NCBI GenBank assembly: GCA_032334235.1
Contig: JAVSGI010000003.1
Coordinates: forward strand, 1,054,001-1,118,000
Source: Paracoccaceae bacterium Fryx2
Lineage (GTDB): Bacteria > Pseudomonadota > Alphaproteobacteria > Rhodobacterales > Rhodobacteraceae
DNA: 64,000 nt
Direction of reading: 5' to 3'
The position numbers and the translations under genes were made by a program. A model generated the notes under the pieces. It saw only the letters and a program-made list of their open reading frames with translations, had not been told where the DNA came from and searched no databases. Each line of letters starts with the position of its first letter. The stretch's first letter is position 1. Below are positions 17,420 to 25,841 of the stretch, piece after piece.

Positions 17420-17466
17420 AAGAAAATTAAGCAATTTTCTTGCAAAAATCTTGTTTCAAGATTTTT
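17420..17466. terminator. Twin AT-rich hairpins, bidirectional terminator
   Basis: AAGAAAATT / AATTTTCTT (17420-17441, loop AAGC) is followed at once by AAAAATCTTG / CAAGATTTTT (17444-17466, loop TTT). Both stems are perfect (9 and 10 bp). They lie between the convergent deacetylase (ends 17397) and lytic transglycosylase (ends 17488), and give a U-run on either strand. Confidence 0.75.
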
Positions 17467-17487
17467 GGCGCGCCCCGCCGCCTGTGC

Positions 17488-17958
17488 TCAGCCGCTGCGC
17501 AGGCCGGTCTCCACCAGCATCCCGCGCCGCTTGGCCTCGTAGTAGTAGCCCTTGGAATACCACATCACCGCCCGGTCGCGGTTGCCGTTGGCCACCAGCC
17601 AGGCGCCGCGCAGGTATTTCACCCCGTATTTCAGGTTGGTGTCGGCATCCAGCAGGCCCTGCGCCGGGCCGCGGTAACCCATCGTCTGTGCTGTCTGCGG
17701 CAGGATCTGCATCAGCCCGTAGTAAGGCCCGTTGCGCGCGCCCGGATTGTGGCTGCTTTCGCGCAGCACCACCCGCTGCACCAGATCGACCGGCACGTCA
17801 TGCGCGTTGGCGTGGTGCTGGATCAGGCGGCGCAGTTCCGGTGTTTCGTTGGGGTAGAGATCGCCGCGGCCCATGCCGCCGTCCCGTGACGGGCGGCCGC
17901 AGGCGGCAAGGCCGCAAAGCATCAGGGCAAGCGCGGCGCGGCGGTCAAGGGCTGGCAT
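17488..17958 (-). CDS. Lytic transglycosylase lipoprotein
   Basis: A 156-residue protein with a lipoprotein signal (ALALMLCGLAAC, lipidated Cys about residue 20). The rest is an SLT domain: VLRESSHNPGARN with the catalytic glutamate near residue 70, YYGLMQILPQTAQTMGY, and NLKYGVKYLRGAWLVANGN. It cleaves peptidoglycan glycan strands with 1,6-anhydro product formation, probably anchored in the outer membrane. The much longer open frame upstream (to 18669) is an overlap shadow. Confidence 0.9.
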   Translation of the reverse strand: MPALDRRAALALMLCGLAACGRPSRDGGMGRGDLYPNETPELRRLIQHHANAHDVPVDLVQRVVLRESSHNPGARNGPYYGLMQILPQTAQTMGYRGPAQGLLDADTNLKYGVKYLRGAWLVANGNRDRAVMWYSKGYYYEAKRRGMLVETGLRSG

Positions 17959-18135
17959 CGGCGTCTCCGGTTGGTCTGTGCCGTCATAGCCGCCCTTTCC
18001 GCCCGGAAAAAGCCCCCGCGGGCCGGGGAATGGCCCGGAACCCGGCCGGGCGGGTGCCGAACGGCTGTTTTCTGCCATGCGCAGCTTGACCCTGCACCGC
18101 CGATCCCCGACATCCTGTGGCAAAAGGAGAGTCCG

Positions 18136-18747
18136 ATGCCCCCCGACATTCTGCCCGACACGTCCGACCTTGCAGCACCGCCGTCGCCCGCGCTCGATTT
18201 CCTGCTGACCCGCCGGTCCTGCCCGCCCAAGCTGCTGGCCCTGCCGGTGCCAACGGCCGCGCAGTTGCTGCCGCTGCTGACGGCCGCCGCGCGTGTGCCC
18301 GATCATGGCAAGCTGGAACCTTGGCGCTTCATCGTGCTGCAAGGGGCGGCGCTGGCGCGGCTGGCCGATCTTGCCGAGGCGCGCGCGGTGGCGCTGGGAA
18401 AGGACGCCGAGCAGACGGCCAAGGGGCGCGGGCAGTATGATCAGGCGCATCTGGCGGTGGTGGTGGTTTCCAGCCCGAAGGCATCCGACAAGGTGCCGCC
18501 GGTGGAACAGCTGCTGTCGGCGGGGGCGGTCTGCCTGGGGCTGGTGAATGCGGCGCTGGCCTCGGGCTGGGGCGCGTGCTGGCTGACCGGCTGGCCCGCG
18601 CATGAGCGGGGTTTCGTGACCGCGGGGCTGGGGCTGGCCGCCGGGGAAAGCGTGGCGGGCATCATCCACATCGCCAGCCCGACCGTGACGGTGACCGACC
18701 GCCCGCGCCCCGACGTGGCCGCGCTGACCACCTGGGTGTCCGCATGA
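18136..18747 (+). CDS. Nitroreductase family protein
   Basis: A protein of 203 residues; the ATG at 18136 follows AAAGGAGAG. RRSCPPK near residue 27, ARVPDHGKLEPWRFIV near 55 and the FMN-binding GWGACWLTGWP near 155 place it in the nitroreductase family (YdjA-like small group). It likely uses FMN and NAD(P)H to reduce an unknown substrate. It overlaps the next gene by 4 bases, so both are probably co-transcribed. Confidence 0.88.
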   Translation: MPPDILPDTSDLAAPPSPALDFLLTRRSCPPKLLALPVPTAAQLLPLLTAAARVPDHGKLEPWRFIVLQGAALARLADLAEARAVALGKDAEQTAKGRGQYDQAHLAVVVVSSPKASDKVPPVEQLLSAGAVCLGLVNAALASGWGACWLTGWPAHERGFVTAGLGLAAGESVAGIIHIASPTVTVTDRPRPDVAALTTWVSA

Positions 18748-19442
18748 TCTTCGCCGACTTCCTGCGCGCCCTGCGCCAGCTTGGCGACCGCCGCTTCCGC
18801 CGCGTGCTGTTGCTGGGGCTGGCGCTGACCCTCGCGCTGCTTACCGGCGTCTATGCCGCCTTTCTGGTCGCGCTGCAGGCCTTTACCCCCGACATGATAG
18901 AGATCCCCTTCGTCGGCCCGGTCGGCGGTATCGACACCCTGGTCAGCTGGGGGTCGGCCGTGTTCATGCTGGGGCTGTCGGTGTTCCTGATGGTGCCGGT
19001 GGCTTCGGCCTTCACCGGGCTGTTTCTGGAGGATGTGGCCCAGGCCGTCGAAGACCGGCACTACCCCGCCCTGCCCCCCGTGCCGCGCCCGAAGCTGATG
19101 GATTCGCTGATCGACACCGCCAACTTCTTTGCGCTGATCCTGGCGGTCAACCTCGTGGCGCTGCTGCTCTACCCCTTTGCGGGGCCGTTCGTTCCGGTGC
19201 TGTTCTGGGCGGTGAACGGGTTTCTGCTGGGGCGGGAGTATTTCACGCTGGTCGCGATGCGCAGGCTGGGGCGGCCGGGGGCCAAGGCGCTGCGCGCGCG
19301 CTATCCGCTGCAGATCTGGCTGGCGGGCACGCTGATGGCGGCGCCCCTGTCGGTTCCGCTGCTGAACCTGCTGATCCCGATGCTGGGGGCCGCGACCTTC
19401 ACCCACCTGTTCCACCGCCTGAACGGCGAACGCGGGGTGTAG
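18744..19442 (+). CDS. EI24 / CysZ-like membrane protein
   Basis: A 232-residue integral membrane protein. Hydrophobic segments lie around residues 22-45, 68-95, 130-160 and 190-220, with LFLEDVAQAVEDRHYPALP and FLLGREYFTLVAMRRL between them, both typical of the EI24 domain family. CysZ relatives carry sulfate; the substrate here is not established. It overlaps the nitroreductase stop (ATGA). Confidence 0.8.
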   Translation: MIFADFLRALRQLGDRRFRRVLLLGLALTLALLTGVYAAFLVALQAFTPDMIEIPFVGPVGGIDTLVSWGSAVFMLGLSVFLMVPVASAFTGLFLEDVAQAVEDRHYPALPPVPRPKLMDSLIDTANFFALILAVNLVALLLYPFAGPFVPVLFWAVNGFLLGREYFTLVAMRRLGRPGAKALRARYPLQIWLAGTLMAAPLSVPLLNLLIPMLGAATFTHLFHRLNGERGV

Positions 19443-19444
19443 CG

Positions 19445-19750
19445 TCAGTCGGTGACCGGCGCGCCGCCCCCGATCACCGGCGGCGAGCCCATGCGGCCCA
19501 TCCAGTCGAAATCGCGCACTGTGATCACTCCTGAAAGGATGATGGCCGACAGCACCGCCCAGACCGCCACGGCGATCAGCGTGGTCAGCCGGGCCTTGCG
19601 CACCACGACGTTGCCCGCCGGTGCCGAGGCGGGCGTGCCGGGCACCACGCTGCCCGCCTCGCCCTGCGAGGTGACGCGCAGCGGCAGCACGATGAAGAAC
19701 ACCATGAACCACACCACCGAGAACAGAACGATGGCGGCGGTGATGGTCAT
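19445..19750 (-). CDS. DUF1467 family membrane protein
   Basis: A 101-residue protein with two membrane segments (AAIVLFSVVWFMVFFIVLPL at residues 4-24 and TLIAVAVWAVLSAIILSGVI near 57-77). The PLRVTSQGEAG motif after the first helix is typical of DUF1467. In many Rhodobacteraceae it follows methylmalonyl-CoA epimerase, as here, where start and stop share one base (TGATG). Function is unknown. Confidence 0.85.
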   Translation of the reverse strand: MTITAAIVLFSVVWFMVFFIVLPLRVTSQGEAGSVVPGTPASAPAGNVVVRKARLTTLIAVAVWAVLSAIILSGVITVRDFDWMGRMGSPPVIGGGAPVTD

Positions 19751-20154
19751 CAGACCTGTTCCAGTTCCACAAGGCAGCCGTTGAAATCCTTGGGGTGGAG
19801 GAACAGCACCGGCTTGCCATGCGCCCCGATCTTCGGCTCTCCGCTGCCCAGCACCCGCGCACCCGAGGCTTTCAGCCGGTCGCGGGCGGCAAGGATGTCG
19901 TCAACCTCGTAGCAGATATGGTGGATGCCGCCCGCGGGGTTCTTGGCCAGAAACCCGGCGATCGGAGAATCCTCGCCCAGCGGATACAGCAGCTCGATCT
20001 TGGTATTGGGCAGTTCGATGAACACCACCGTCACGCCGTGGTCGGGCTCATCCTGCGGCGCGCCGACCGAGGCGCCCAGCGTGGCGCGGTATTGCTGGCA
20101 GGCCGCGTCCAGATCGGGCACGGCGATGGCGACATGGTTCAGGCGACCGATCAT
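19750..20154 (-). CDS. mce: Methylmalonyl-CoA epimerase
   Basis: A 134-residue glyoxalase-fold protein. NHVAIAVPDLDAA at the start, VVFIELPNTKIELLYPLGEDSPI in the middle and GIHHICYEVDDI near residue 80 give the metal-binding His and Glu of the family. It interconverts (2R)- and (2S)-methylmalonyl-CoA in propionyl-CoA use, a pathway tied to the ethylmalonyl-CoA route in this family of bacteria. It is followed directly by DUF1467. Confidence 0.9.
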   Translation of the reverse strand: MIGRLNHVAIAVPDLDAACQQYRATLGASVGAPQDEPDHGVTVVFIELPNTKIELLYPLGEDSPIAGFLAKNPAGGIHHICYEVDDILAARDRLKASGARVLGSGEPKIGAHGKPVLFLHPKDFNGCLVELEQV

Positions 20155-20303
20155 TGCGGGGGTCCTCGGGCTGGGGATCTGGGGGCGTCATGCGGGCGGC
20201 AGGGGCAGGGTGCAAGGGGGAAGGGCCGGGAAAAGCCGCGGCAGTTTACCCGGCATTAGGCATTCTCGGGCTTCAATGCGGGCTCAGTGCTGAAAGGTGC
20301 CCG

Positions 20304-21098
20304 ATGCCCCAACCTGATTCGCATTCCCCGCATGGCCAGCCCGTGTTTCTGCCCGCCGGGGCCACGGCGGCACGGACACTGATGCCGCGCGGCACGCAGC
20401 CTTTGCAGGGGTTGACCTTTCTTGTGGTGGAAGACAGCCGCTTTGCCTGCGATGCGCTGCGGCTGATGTGCCAGCGGTCGGGCGCGCGGATGCGCCGGGC
20501 CGAAAACCTGCAGGCGGCGCGGGCGCATCTGCGGGTCTATCGGCCCGATGTGGTGATCGTCGATCTTGGCCTGCCCGACGGGCGCGGCGAAGGGCTGATC
20601 CGCGATCTGGCGCGGCTGGGATCGCGGGTGCCGGTGCTGCTGGGCACCAGTGGCGATGCGGGCGGGCGGGCGGCGGCGCTGGCAGCCGGGGCCTCGGGCT
20701 TTCTGGAAAAGCCGCTGGAAAGCCTCGCCGTGTTCCAGCGCGCCATCCTCCGCCATATGCCTGACCGGGACTGCCTGTCGTCGGGCCTGGCCGAGGCAGA
20801 GGTGCCGCTTGCCCCCGACCCGCTGGCGCTGCGCGACGACCTGGCGCGCGCCGCCGGGATGATTGCCGCCGGGCCGGATGCGGTGCAGCGGCGCTATCTG
20901 GCGGGGTTTGTCGGCGGTCTGGCGCGCAGCGTGCATGACGCGACGCTGGAACAGGCGGCGGTCGATGCCGCCCGCGACGAGGCGGGGGCGGGTCAGGGCA
21001 CGGCCCGCAGGCTCGACCGGCTGGCGGGGCTGCTGGCGACCCGGCTTGACCATGCGTTGCCCGCTTTCGCGGTGAAGGGGCGCAACGGCATGGGCTGA
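20304..21098 (+). CDS. Response regulator with C-terminal helical domain
   Basis: A 264-residue protein. Residues 37-150 form a receiver domain: VVEDSRF acidic pocket, phosphoacceptor in VVIVDLGLPDGRG, conserved Thr/Ser in LLGTSG and Lys in GFLEKPLES. The remaining 110 residues are helical and contain no recognised DNA-binding motif, so a protein-protein output is likely. No partner histidine kinase lies next to it. The start follows GAAAGGTG. Confidence 0.82.
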   Translation: MPQPDSHSPHGQPVFLPAGATAARTLMPRGTQPLQGLTFLVVEDSRFACDALRLMCQRSGARMRRAENLQAARAHLRVYRPDVVIVDLGLPDGRGEGLIRDLARLGSRVPVLLGTSGDAGGRAAALAAGASGFLEKPLESLAVFQRAILRHMPDRDCLSSGLAEAEVPLAPDPLALRDDLARAAGMIAAGPDAVQRRYLAGFVGGLARSVHDATLEQAAVDAARDEAGAGQGTARRLDRLAGLLATRLDHALPAFAVKGRNGMG

Positions 21099-21353
21099 CC
21101 GGGGCTTGCGGCCGACCAGCGGCGGCGGTCGGCCGGGCCGGGGCTTTGCCCGCCGACAGCGGGCCGGGTTGCGCCGGACCCGCTGCGGCAAAGAGCCTAC
21201 CCGTCGCAACGGGCTGCGGGATGCGACAGCGGGCTGTTGTGTGCAGGCTGCGCCGCGGGTTGCTGGCCGGGGGATGCGGAGCGGATCGGCGTGACGGAGA
21301 AAGCGCAGCCCTCGGGCGGCGACCGCAACGCGACCCCGAACCGGACCGTCCGG

Positions 21354-22073
21354 TCAGTCGCGCAGCGCCGGGTCGTAGCCCGGCCGAACCAGGCGCGTCA
21401 GGTCCGACAGCCGCTCGCGCTGCCGCCCCGTCGCGTCGAAGTTCACCGGCGACAGCCAGGCGTCATAGGCTTCGCGAAGGGCGGGCCATTCCTTGTCGAT
21501 GCAGGCAAACCACGCGGTATCGCGGTTGCGGCCCTTGACCATCGCGGCCTGGCGGAACACCCCTTCATAGGAAAACCCCAGCCGCTGCGCCGCCCGGCGC
21601 GACGGCAGGTTCAGCGCGTCGCATTTCCATTCGTAGCGGCGGTAGCCCGCCTCGAACGCCCAGCGCATCATCAGATACATGGTTTCGGTCGCGGCCCGCC
21701 CGCGCTGCAGTTCCGGGGAAAGGCAGATGTGCCCGACCTCGATCGAGCCCGCCTCGGGCGCAATGCGCAGAAAGCTCGCCACGCCGCCGCAATGCCCGGT
21801 TTCCAGATTGCGGATCGCGTAGAACAGCGGGTCGTCGCTGCCCGTGCTGTCCTTGACCCAGCGGTGATAGCGCGACGACGACCCGAACGGTCCGTAGGGC
21901 AGATAGTCCCAGACTGAATCGTCGGCGCTCAGGGCGCGGTGCAGGTCGGCGGCGTGCAGATCGGCGTCCAGCCGTTCCAGCCGGACGTGGCGGCCTTCCA
22001 GCGGGCGGCCGTCGGGGCGCGGTGGCGCCACCCAATCGGGAACGGGGTCCCCGAACATCCGCCTGTCCGCCAT
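21354..22073 (-). CDS. GNAT family N-acetyltransferase (RimJ/RimL type)
   Basis: A 239-residue protein, with the start at 22073 (MADRRMFG) or 22091. LEGRHVRLERLDADLHA at residue 30, the GHICLSPELQRGRAATETMYLMMRWAFEAGYRR acetyl-CoA-binding core, and NLPSRRAAQRLGFSYEGVFRQ are typical of RimJ/RimL-like acetyltransferases. The acceptor substrate is unknown. Confidence 0.88.
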   Translation of the reverse strand: MADRRMFGDPVPDWVAPPRPDGRPLEGRHVRLERLDADLHAADLHRALSADDSVWDYLPYGPFGSSSRYHRWVKDSTGSDDPLFYAIRNLETGHCGGVASFLRIAPEAGSIEVGHICLSPELQRGRAATETMYLMMRWAFEAGYRRYEWKCDALNLPSRRAAQRLGFSYEGVFRQAAMVKGRNRDTAWFACIDKEWPALREAYDAWLSPVNFDATGRQRERLSDLTRLVRPGYDPALRD

Positions 22074-22359
22074 GCGCCGCGCCTCCGCCATCCGTGTTCG
22101 ACCTTGTTATGCAGGGCGGCACGGGCGATGGCAACCGATCCGCCACGGCCCCGGAACTGCGCGCCCCTGCCCCACCCCTGGGTGCCGGGCCGCGCTGCGG
22201 GAACTGCTTCTCCCCGCACGCCACACTGGGGTGTCGGGTTCAGCGAGGCGCTCGGGCGGCGGGGTTCGCGGACGATCCGGTTCGACGCGGCGATGCCCCG
22301 GGCGGCCAACCCGCCCGCAGGGATCAGCGACCCCGCGGGTCACGGCATCGGGCCGGCCT

Positions 22360-23964
22360 TCATTCCCGGCGCGCATCATTCGACACGAGGGCCCGTTGAA
22401 GCTGCCGGATCAGCACGCCGCGGGATTTCTCGTCCGGACAGGCCCGCAGGTCCTCGCTGATCCTGAGAAGCAGCCGGGACACGTCATTGTGCCAGTCCAT
22501 GTGCCCGACCTGCTGGGGCAACAGCCGCGGCGTCACCGCCGCATCCAGGCTTTCGCACCCGGTTGCCTTCAGCGCAAAGCCTGCGTCGAGCGACGGGATC
22601 ACGACATCGCCGGGGTCCACGACGCCCGCAAGGCGTGCCGCAAGCGCCGCCATGGCGGCCTCTTCGCCATGGACCAGAAAGACCTGATGCCGGATCGGAA
22701 GCCGGGCCTTGATCCAGTTCCGCAGTCCGGTTCCGTCGGCATGGCCCGAATAGAGGTCAAGCGATCTGATCCGCGCCCGCACGACAAACTCCTCGCCCTG
22801 GATCCGGACGGACGTTGCGCCGTCCTGAAGGATGCGGCCCAGCGTGCCCACGGCCTGAAAGCCGGTGAAAAGCACCGTGCCTTCGTTGCGCCAGAGCCAG
22901 TTCTTCAGCCGGTGGCGGATCCGCCCCGCATCGCACATGCCCGAGGCGGCAATGACGATGTGGAACCCCTGCACGCGGTCCAGCGCCATGCTCTGTTCTC
23001 GGGTTTCGGTGAAGTGCAAGTTCCTGGACCGCAGCCCCTGCATCAGGACGGCCCCCTCCTCCAGGTCGCGGTGGTGCTTGGCGAATACATGGGTCGCCCT
23101 GGTTGCCAAAGGGCTGTCCACATGGATCGGGATCGCGGGCAGCGCGCCCTCGGCCATCAGGCGGGCCAGATCGCTGATCAGCTCCTGTGCCCGTTCGACG
23201 GCAAAGGACGGGATGAGAAGCGCGCCGTGGGGATGCATCGCCGCGCGGACCTCCTCGCACAGCAGCTTGCGGCGACGGTCTGCGGTCGCGTCGATCCGGT
23301 CGCGGTCGCCATAGGTGGATTCGCAGATGACGTAATCCAGCCCGCTCGGGCCTTCGGGGTCGGGGTGCATCAGCTTGTAGTCCGGCCCGATATCCGCCGA
23401 GAACAGAAGGCGCATGGGGGCGCCTTCGGCCTGAGACACCTCGATCTCGACCGAGGCGGAGCCCAGAAGATGCCCGGCATTCCAGAACCGCGCCCGAAGG
23501 CCGGGCAGCACGGCGAACCACGCATCATAGGGCTGCGGGCGAAACAGCGCGAGGCAGGTCTTCACATCGGCCTGGTCGTAGATCGGCGAGACCCTGCCGC
23601 GATCCCGTCGCGCGGCGCGCCGGTTGAACTGCTCGACCTCGATCTCCTGAATATGCGCGCTGTCCGGCAGCATGACCCCCGCCAGATCGACCGTGGCCGG
23701 AGTGGCGTGGATCGCACCGGAAAACCCGTGCCGCACGAGTTTCGGCAAGAGGCCGGAATGGTCGATGTGGGCATGGCTGAGGATGACGGCCGCAATCCTG
23801 TCGGGCGCAAAGGGGAACGGCCGGTAGTTGAGCTCTTTTTCCGTTTTCGATCCCTGGAACATGCCGCAATCGATCAGGATCTGCCCCTGCCCGGTTTCCA
23901 GCCGGAAGCAGGACCCGGTGACCGACCGTGCGGCACCGTGAAACGTCAGGCGGGGATGAGACAT
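22360..23964 (-). CDS. beta-CASP metallo-beta-lactamase fold hydrolase (RNA processing type)
   Basis: A 534-residue protein. The start at 23964 (MSHPRLTFHGAARSVTGSCF) is the family start. The metal motif LSHAHIDHSGLLPKLV is near residue 55, and the beta-CASP region with SFAVERAQEL, IHVDSPLA and ASGMCDAGRIRHRL follows, ending in LYSGHADG. Members are RNA nucleases of the CPSF/RNase J superfamily. It is the last gene of the acetyl-CoA/PHA operon, 38 bases after phaC, an arrangement repeatedly seen with PHA synthase clusters in proteobacteria (established association, role unclear). Confidence 0.88.
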   Translation of the reverse strand: MSHPRLTFHGAARSVTGSCFRLETGQGQILIDCGMFQGSKTEKELNYRPFPFAPDRIAAVILSHAHIDHSGLLPKLVRHGFSGAIHATPATVDLAGVMLPDSAHIQEIEVEQFNRRAARRDRGRVSPIYDQADVKTCLALFRPQPYDAWFAVLPGLRARFWNAGHLLGSASVEIEVSQAEGAPMRLLFSADIGPDYKLMHPDPEGPSGLDYVICESTYGDRDRIDATADRRRKLLCEEVRAAMHPHGALLIPSFAVERAQELISDLARLMAEGALPAIPIHVDSPLATRATHVFAKHHRDLEEGAVLMQGLRSRNLHFTETREQSMALDRVQGFHIVIAASGMCDAGRIRHRLKNWLWRNEGTVLFTGFQAVGTLGRILQDGATSVRIQGEEFVVRARIRSLDLYSGHADGTGLRNWIKARLPIRHQVFLVHGEEAAMAALAARLAGVVDPGDVVIPSLDAGFALKATGCESLDAAVTPRLLPQQVGHMDWHNDVSRLLLRISEDLRACPDEKSRGVLIRQLQRALVSNDARRE

Positions 23965-24002
23965 TCGGTGGTTCCCTTGTGGATGGTCCGGCGCGGCGGC
24001 CA

Positions 24003-25841
24003 TCAGGATTGATGAACATAGGTGCCGGGGGCGGGCCCGACCGGCTTATAACCCCTGTCTGCCGCCCCCATGGGCGGTGGGGAAGACATGTCCCCGCTGT
24101 GCGCCGACAGCCATTCGGCCCATTCCGGCCACCACGACCCGGCCTGCGGTGCCCGCTGCTCCAGCCAGGCGTCGGGGCCGACGTAAAGCGCGCCGGACGG
24201 TCGGCAGCCAAGGCGGTAGTGCCGCCCCGGATGACCCGGCTCCGACAGGATGCCGCTGTTGTGGCCGCCATTGGTCAGCACGAAACAAAGATCGCAATCC
24301 GTGAAAAGTGCGGTCTTGAACACCGACCGCCAGGGCGCGATGTGGTCGGTTTCGGTGGCCACGACGAACATCGGCACCGCGATGTCCTTCAGCGCGATCA
24401 CCCGGCCTTCGACGGCGAAGCGCCCGGCGGTGATGCGGTTTTCCAGGAACACGCCGCGCAGGTATTCGGAATGCATTCGTGCGGGCATCCGGGTGGTGTC
24501 GTTGACCCAGACGGTCATGTCGGTCGGCAGGTCGGGTTCGCCCAGCCAATAGCGGCGGGTGGCGCGCGTCCAGATCAGATCATCCGACCGGATGGCCGCA
24601 AAGGCGCCCGACATCTGGGGCCGGTCAAGATAGCCCTTCGCCCACATCATGTCCTCCAGAAAGGCCACCTGGCTTTCGTCGAGGAACAGCAGAAGCTCGC
24701 CCGCCTCGGCGAAATCGACCTGCGCGGCCATCAGCGTCACCGAGGCCAGCCGGTCATCGCCGTCGCGCGCCATCGTGGCCGCGGCGATGGCCAGAAGCGT
24801 GCCGCCAAGGCAATAGCCGTTGGCATGGACCTTCGCGCCCGGCACGATGGCGTTGATCGCGTCCAGCGCCTGCAGGATGCCCAGCTTGCGGTAATCCTCC
24901 AGCGACAGGTCCGCCTGTTCCGCCGTCGGGTTGCGCCACGAGGTGCAGAAGACCGTGTAACCCTGCCCCACCAGCCAGCGGATGAACGAGTTTTCCGGCG
25001 ACAGATCAAGGATGTAGTATTTCATGATCCAGGCCGGGACGATCAGCACCGGCTCGGCCCGAACCTTGTCGGTGGCGGGGGAATACTGGATCAGTTCCAT
25101 CAGGTCGTTGCGAAACACCACCTTGCCCGGCGTGCAGGCCAGCACCCTGCCAAGCGCAAACGCCTCCGGCACCGGGCGATGTTCCCGCTTCAGGATGCGG
25201 CGGGCATCGTCTGTGAAATGCGCGGCACCCTCGATCAGGTTCCGGCCCCCGGTTGCACGGGTCTTTTCCAGGATCTCGGGGTTGGCGAGCGGAAAGTTCG
25301 ACGGCGAGACGGTGTCCAGCAGCTGCCGCATGATGAAGCCCGTTCGCTGCGCGTTCTGGTGGCGCAGGCCCGGCAGGTCGCTCGTGGCTGCCTGCCACCA
25401 GTCCTGCAGGCCAAGGAATGCCTGGCTCCACAGCGCGAATGGCCCGCTGTCCCAGCCCTCGTGCGACCAGCGCGTGTCGTGGGGGCCGGGCTTGAAGGGC
25501 TTTTCCGGCGCCGTGCCCAGCGGGCCGGACAGCGCGAACTGCCACAGCTTCAGCCAGTTGCCCTGCGCGCGCTCGGCAAGTTCCATCTGCCGCCCCGGGG
25601 CGTGGGCAAGGTGCAGGACCCAGTCGCTCCAGGCGTCGATCGTGGCATGGGGCGAAATCCCCCCGGTAAGCTGCGCAAGACCGGCCCTCGCGCCATGATC
25701 AAGCTGCGCGTGGCGGTGCGGGTCGCCCGCAGCGGGCGCCGGCTTGCCGTGCGGCCCCGCAGGGGGCGGGATCACGGCGGGAAGCTGCGGTAGGGTCTCT
25801 ACTGCGGTTTCGGGCTTCGGACGGCTGGGCTTGCGTGTCAT
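24003..25841 (-). CDS. phaC: Poly(3-hydroxyalkanoate) synthase, class I
   Basis: A 612-residue enzyme with an extended Pro/His-rich N-terminus. The core matches PhaC: RNLIEGAAHF, GKVVFRNDLMELIQY, the lipase box GYCLGG with the catalytic cysteine near residue 341, YILDLSPENSFIRWLV and the catalytic His in NGGHNSGI near residue 525. It polymerises hydroxyacyl-CoA into storage polyester. The start overlaps the ftsH stop by 4 bases. No phaA/phaB/phasin gene lies close by, so this may be a second synthase of the genome. Confidence 0.92.
   Translation of the reverse strand: MTRKPSRPKPETAVETLPQLPAVIPPPAGPHGKPAPAAGDPHRHAQLDHGARAGLAQLTGGISPHATIDAWSDWVLHLAHAPGRQMELAERAQGNWLKLWQFALSGPLGTAPEKPFKPGPHDTRWSHEGWDSGPFALWSQAFLGLQDWWQAATSDLPGLRHQNAQRTGFIMRQLLDTVSPSNFPLANPEILEKTRATGGRNLIEGAAHFTDDARRILKREHRPVPEAFALGRVLACTPGKVVFRNDLMELIQYSPATDKVRAEPVLIVPAWIMKYYILDLSPENSFIRWLVGQGYTVFCTSWRNPTAEQADLSLEDYRKLGILQALDAINAIVPGAKVHANGYCLGGTLLAIAAATMARDGDDRLASVTLMAAQVDFAEAGELLLFLDESQVAFLEDMMWAKGYLDRPQMSGAFAAIRSDDLIWTRATRRYWLGEPDLPTDMTVWVNDTTRMPARMHSEYLRGVFLENRITAGRFAVEGRVIALKDIAVPMFVVATETDHIAPWRSVFKTALFTDCDLCFVLTNGGHNSGILSEPGHPGRHYRLGCRPSGALYVGPDAWLEQRAPQAGSWWPEWAEWLSAHSGDMSSPPPMGAADRGYKPVGPAPGTYVHQS

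Noticed and set aside
17488-18669. 393-residue extension upstream of the lytic transglycosylase
   Set aside because: The lipoprotein signal with LAAC at residue 20 fixes the start at 17958; the extension overlaps the nitroreductase.
22072-24012. Plus-strand frame of 646 residues
   Set aside because: It is antisense to the beta-CASP hydrolase, whose metal motif HAHIDHSG is on the minus strand.
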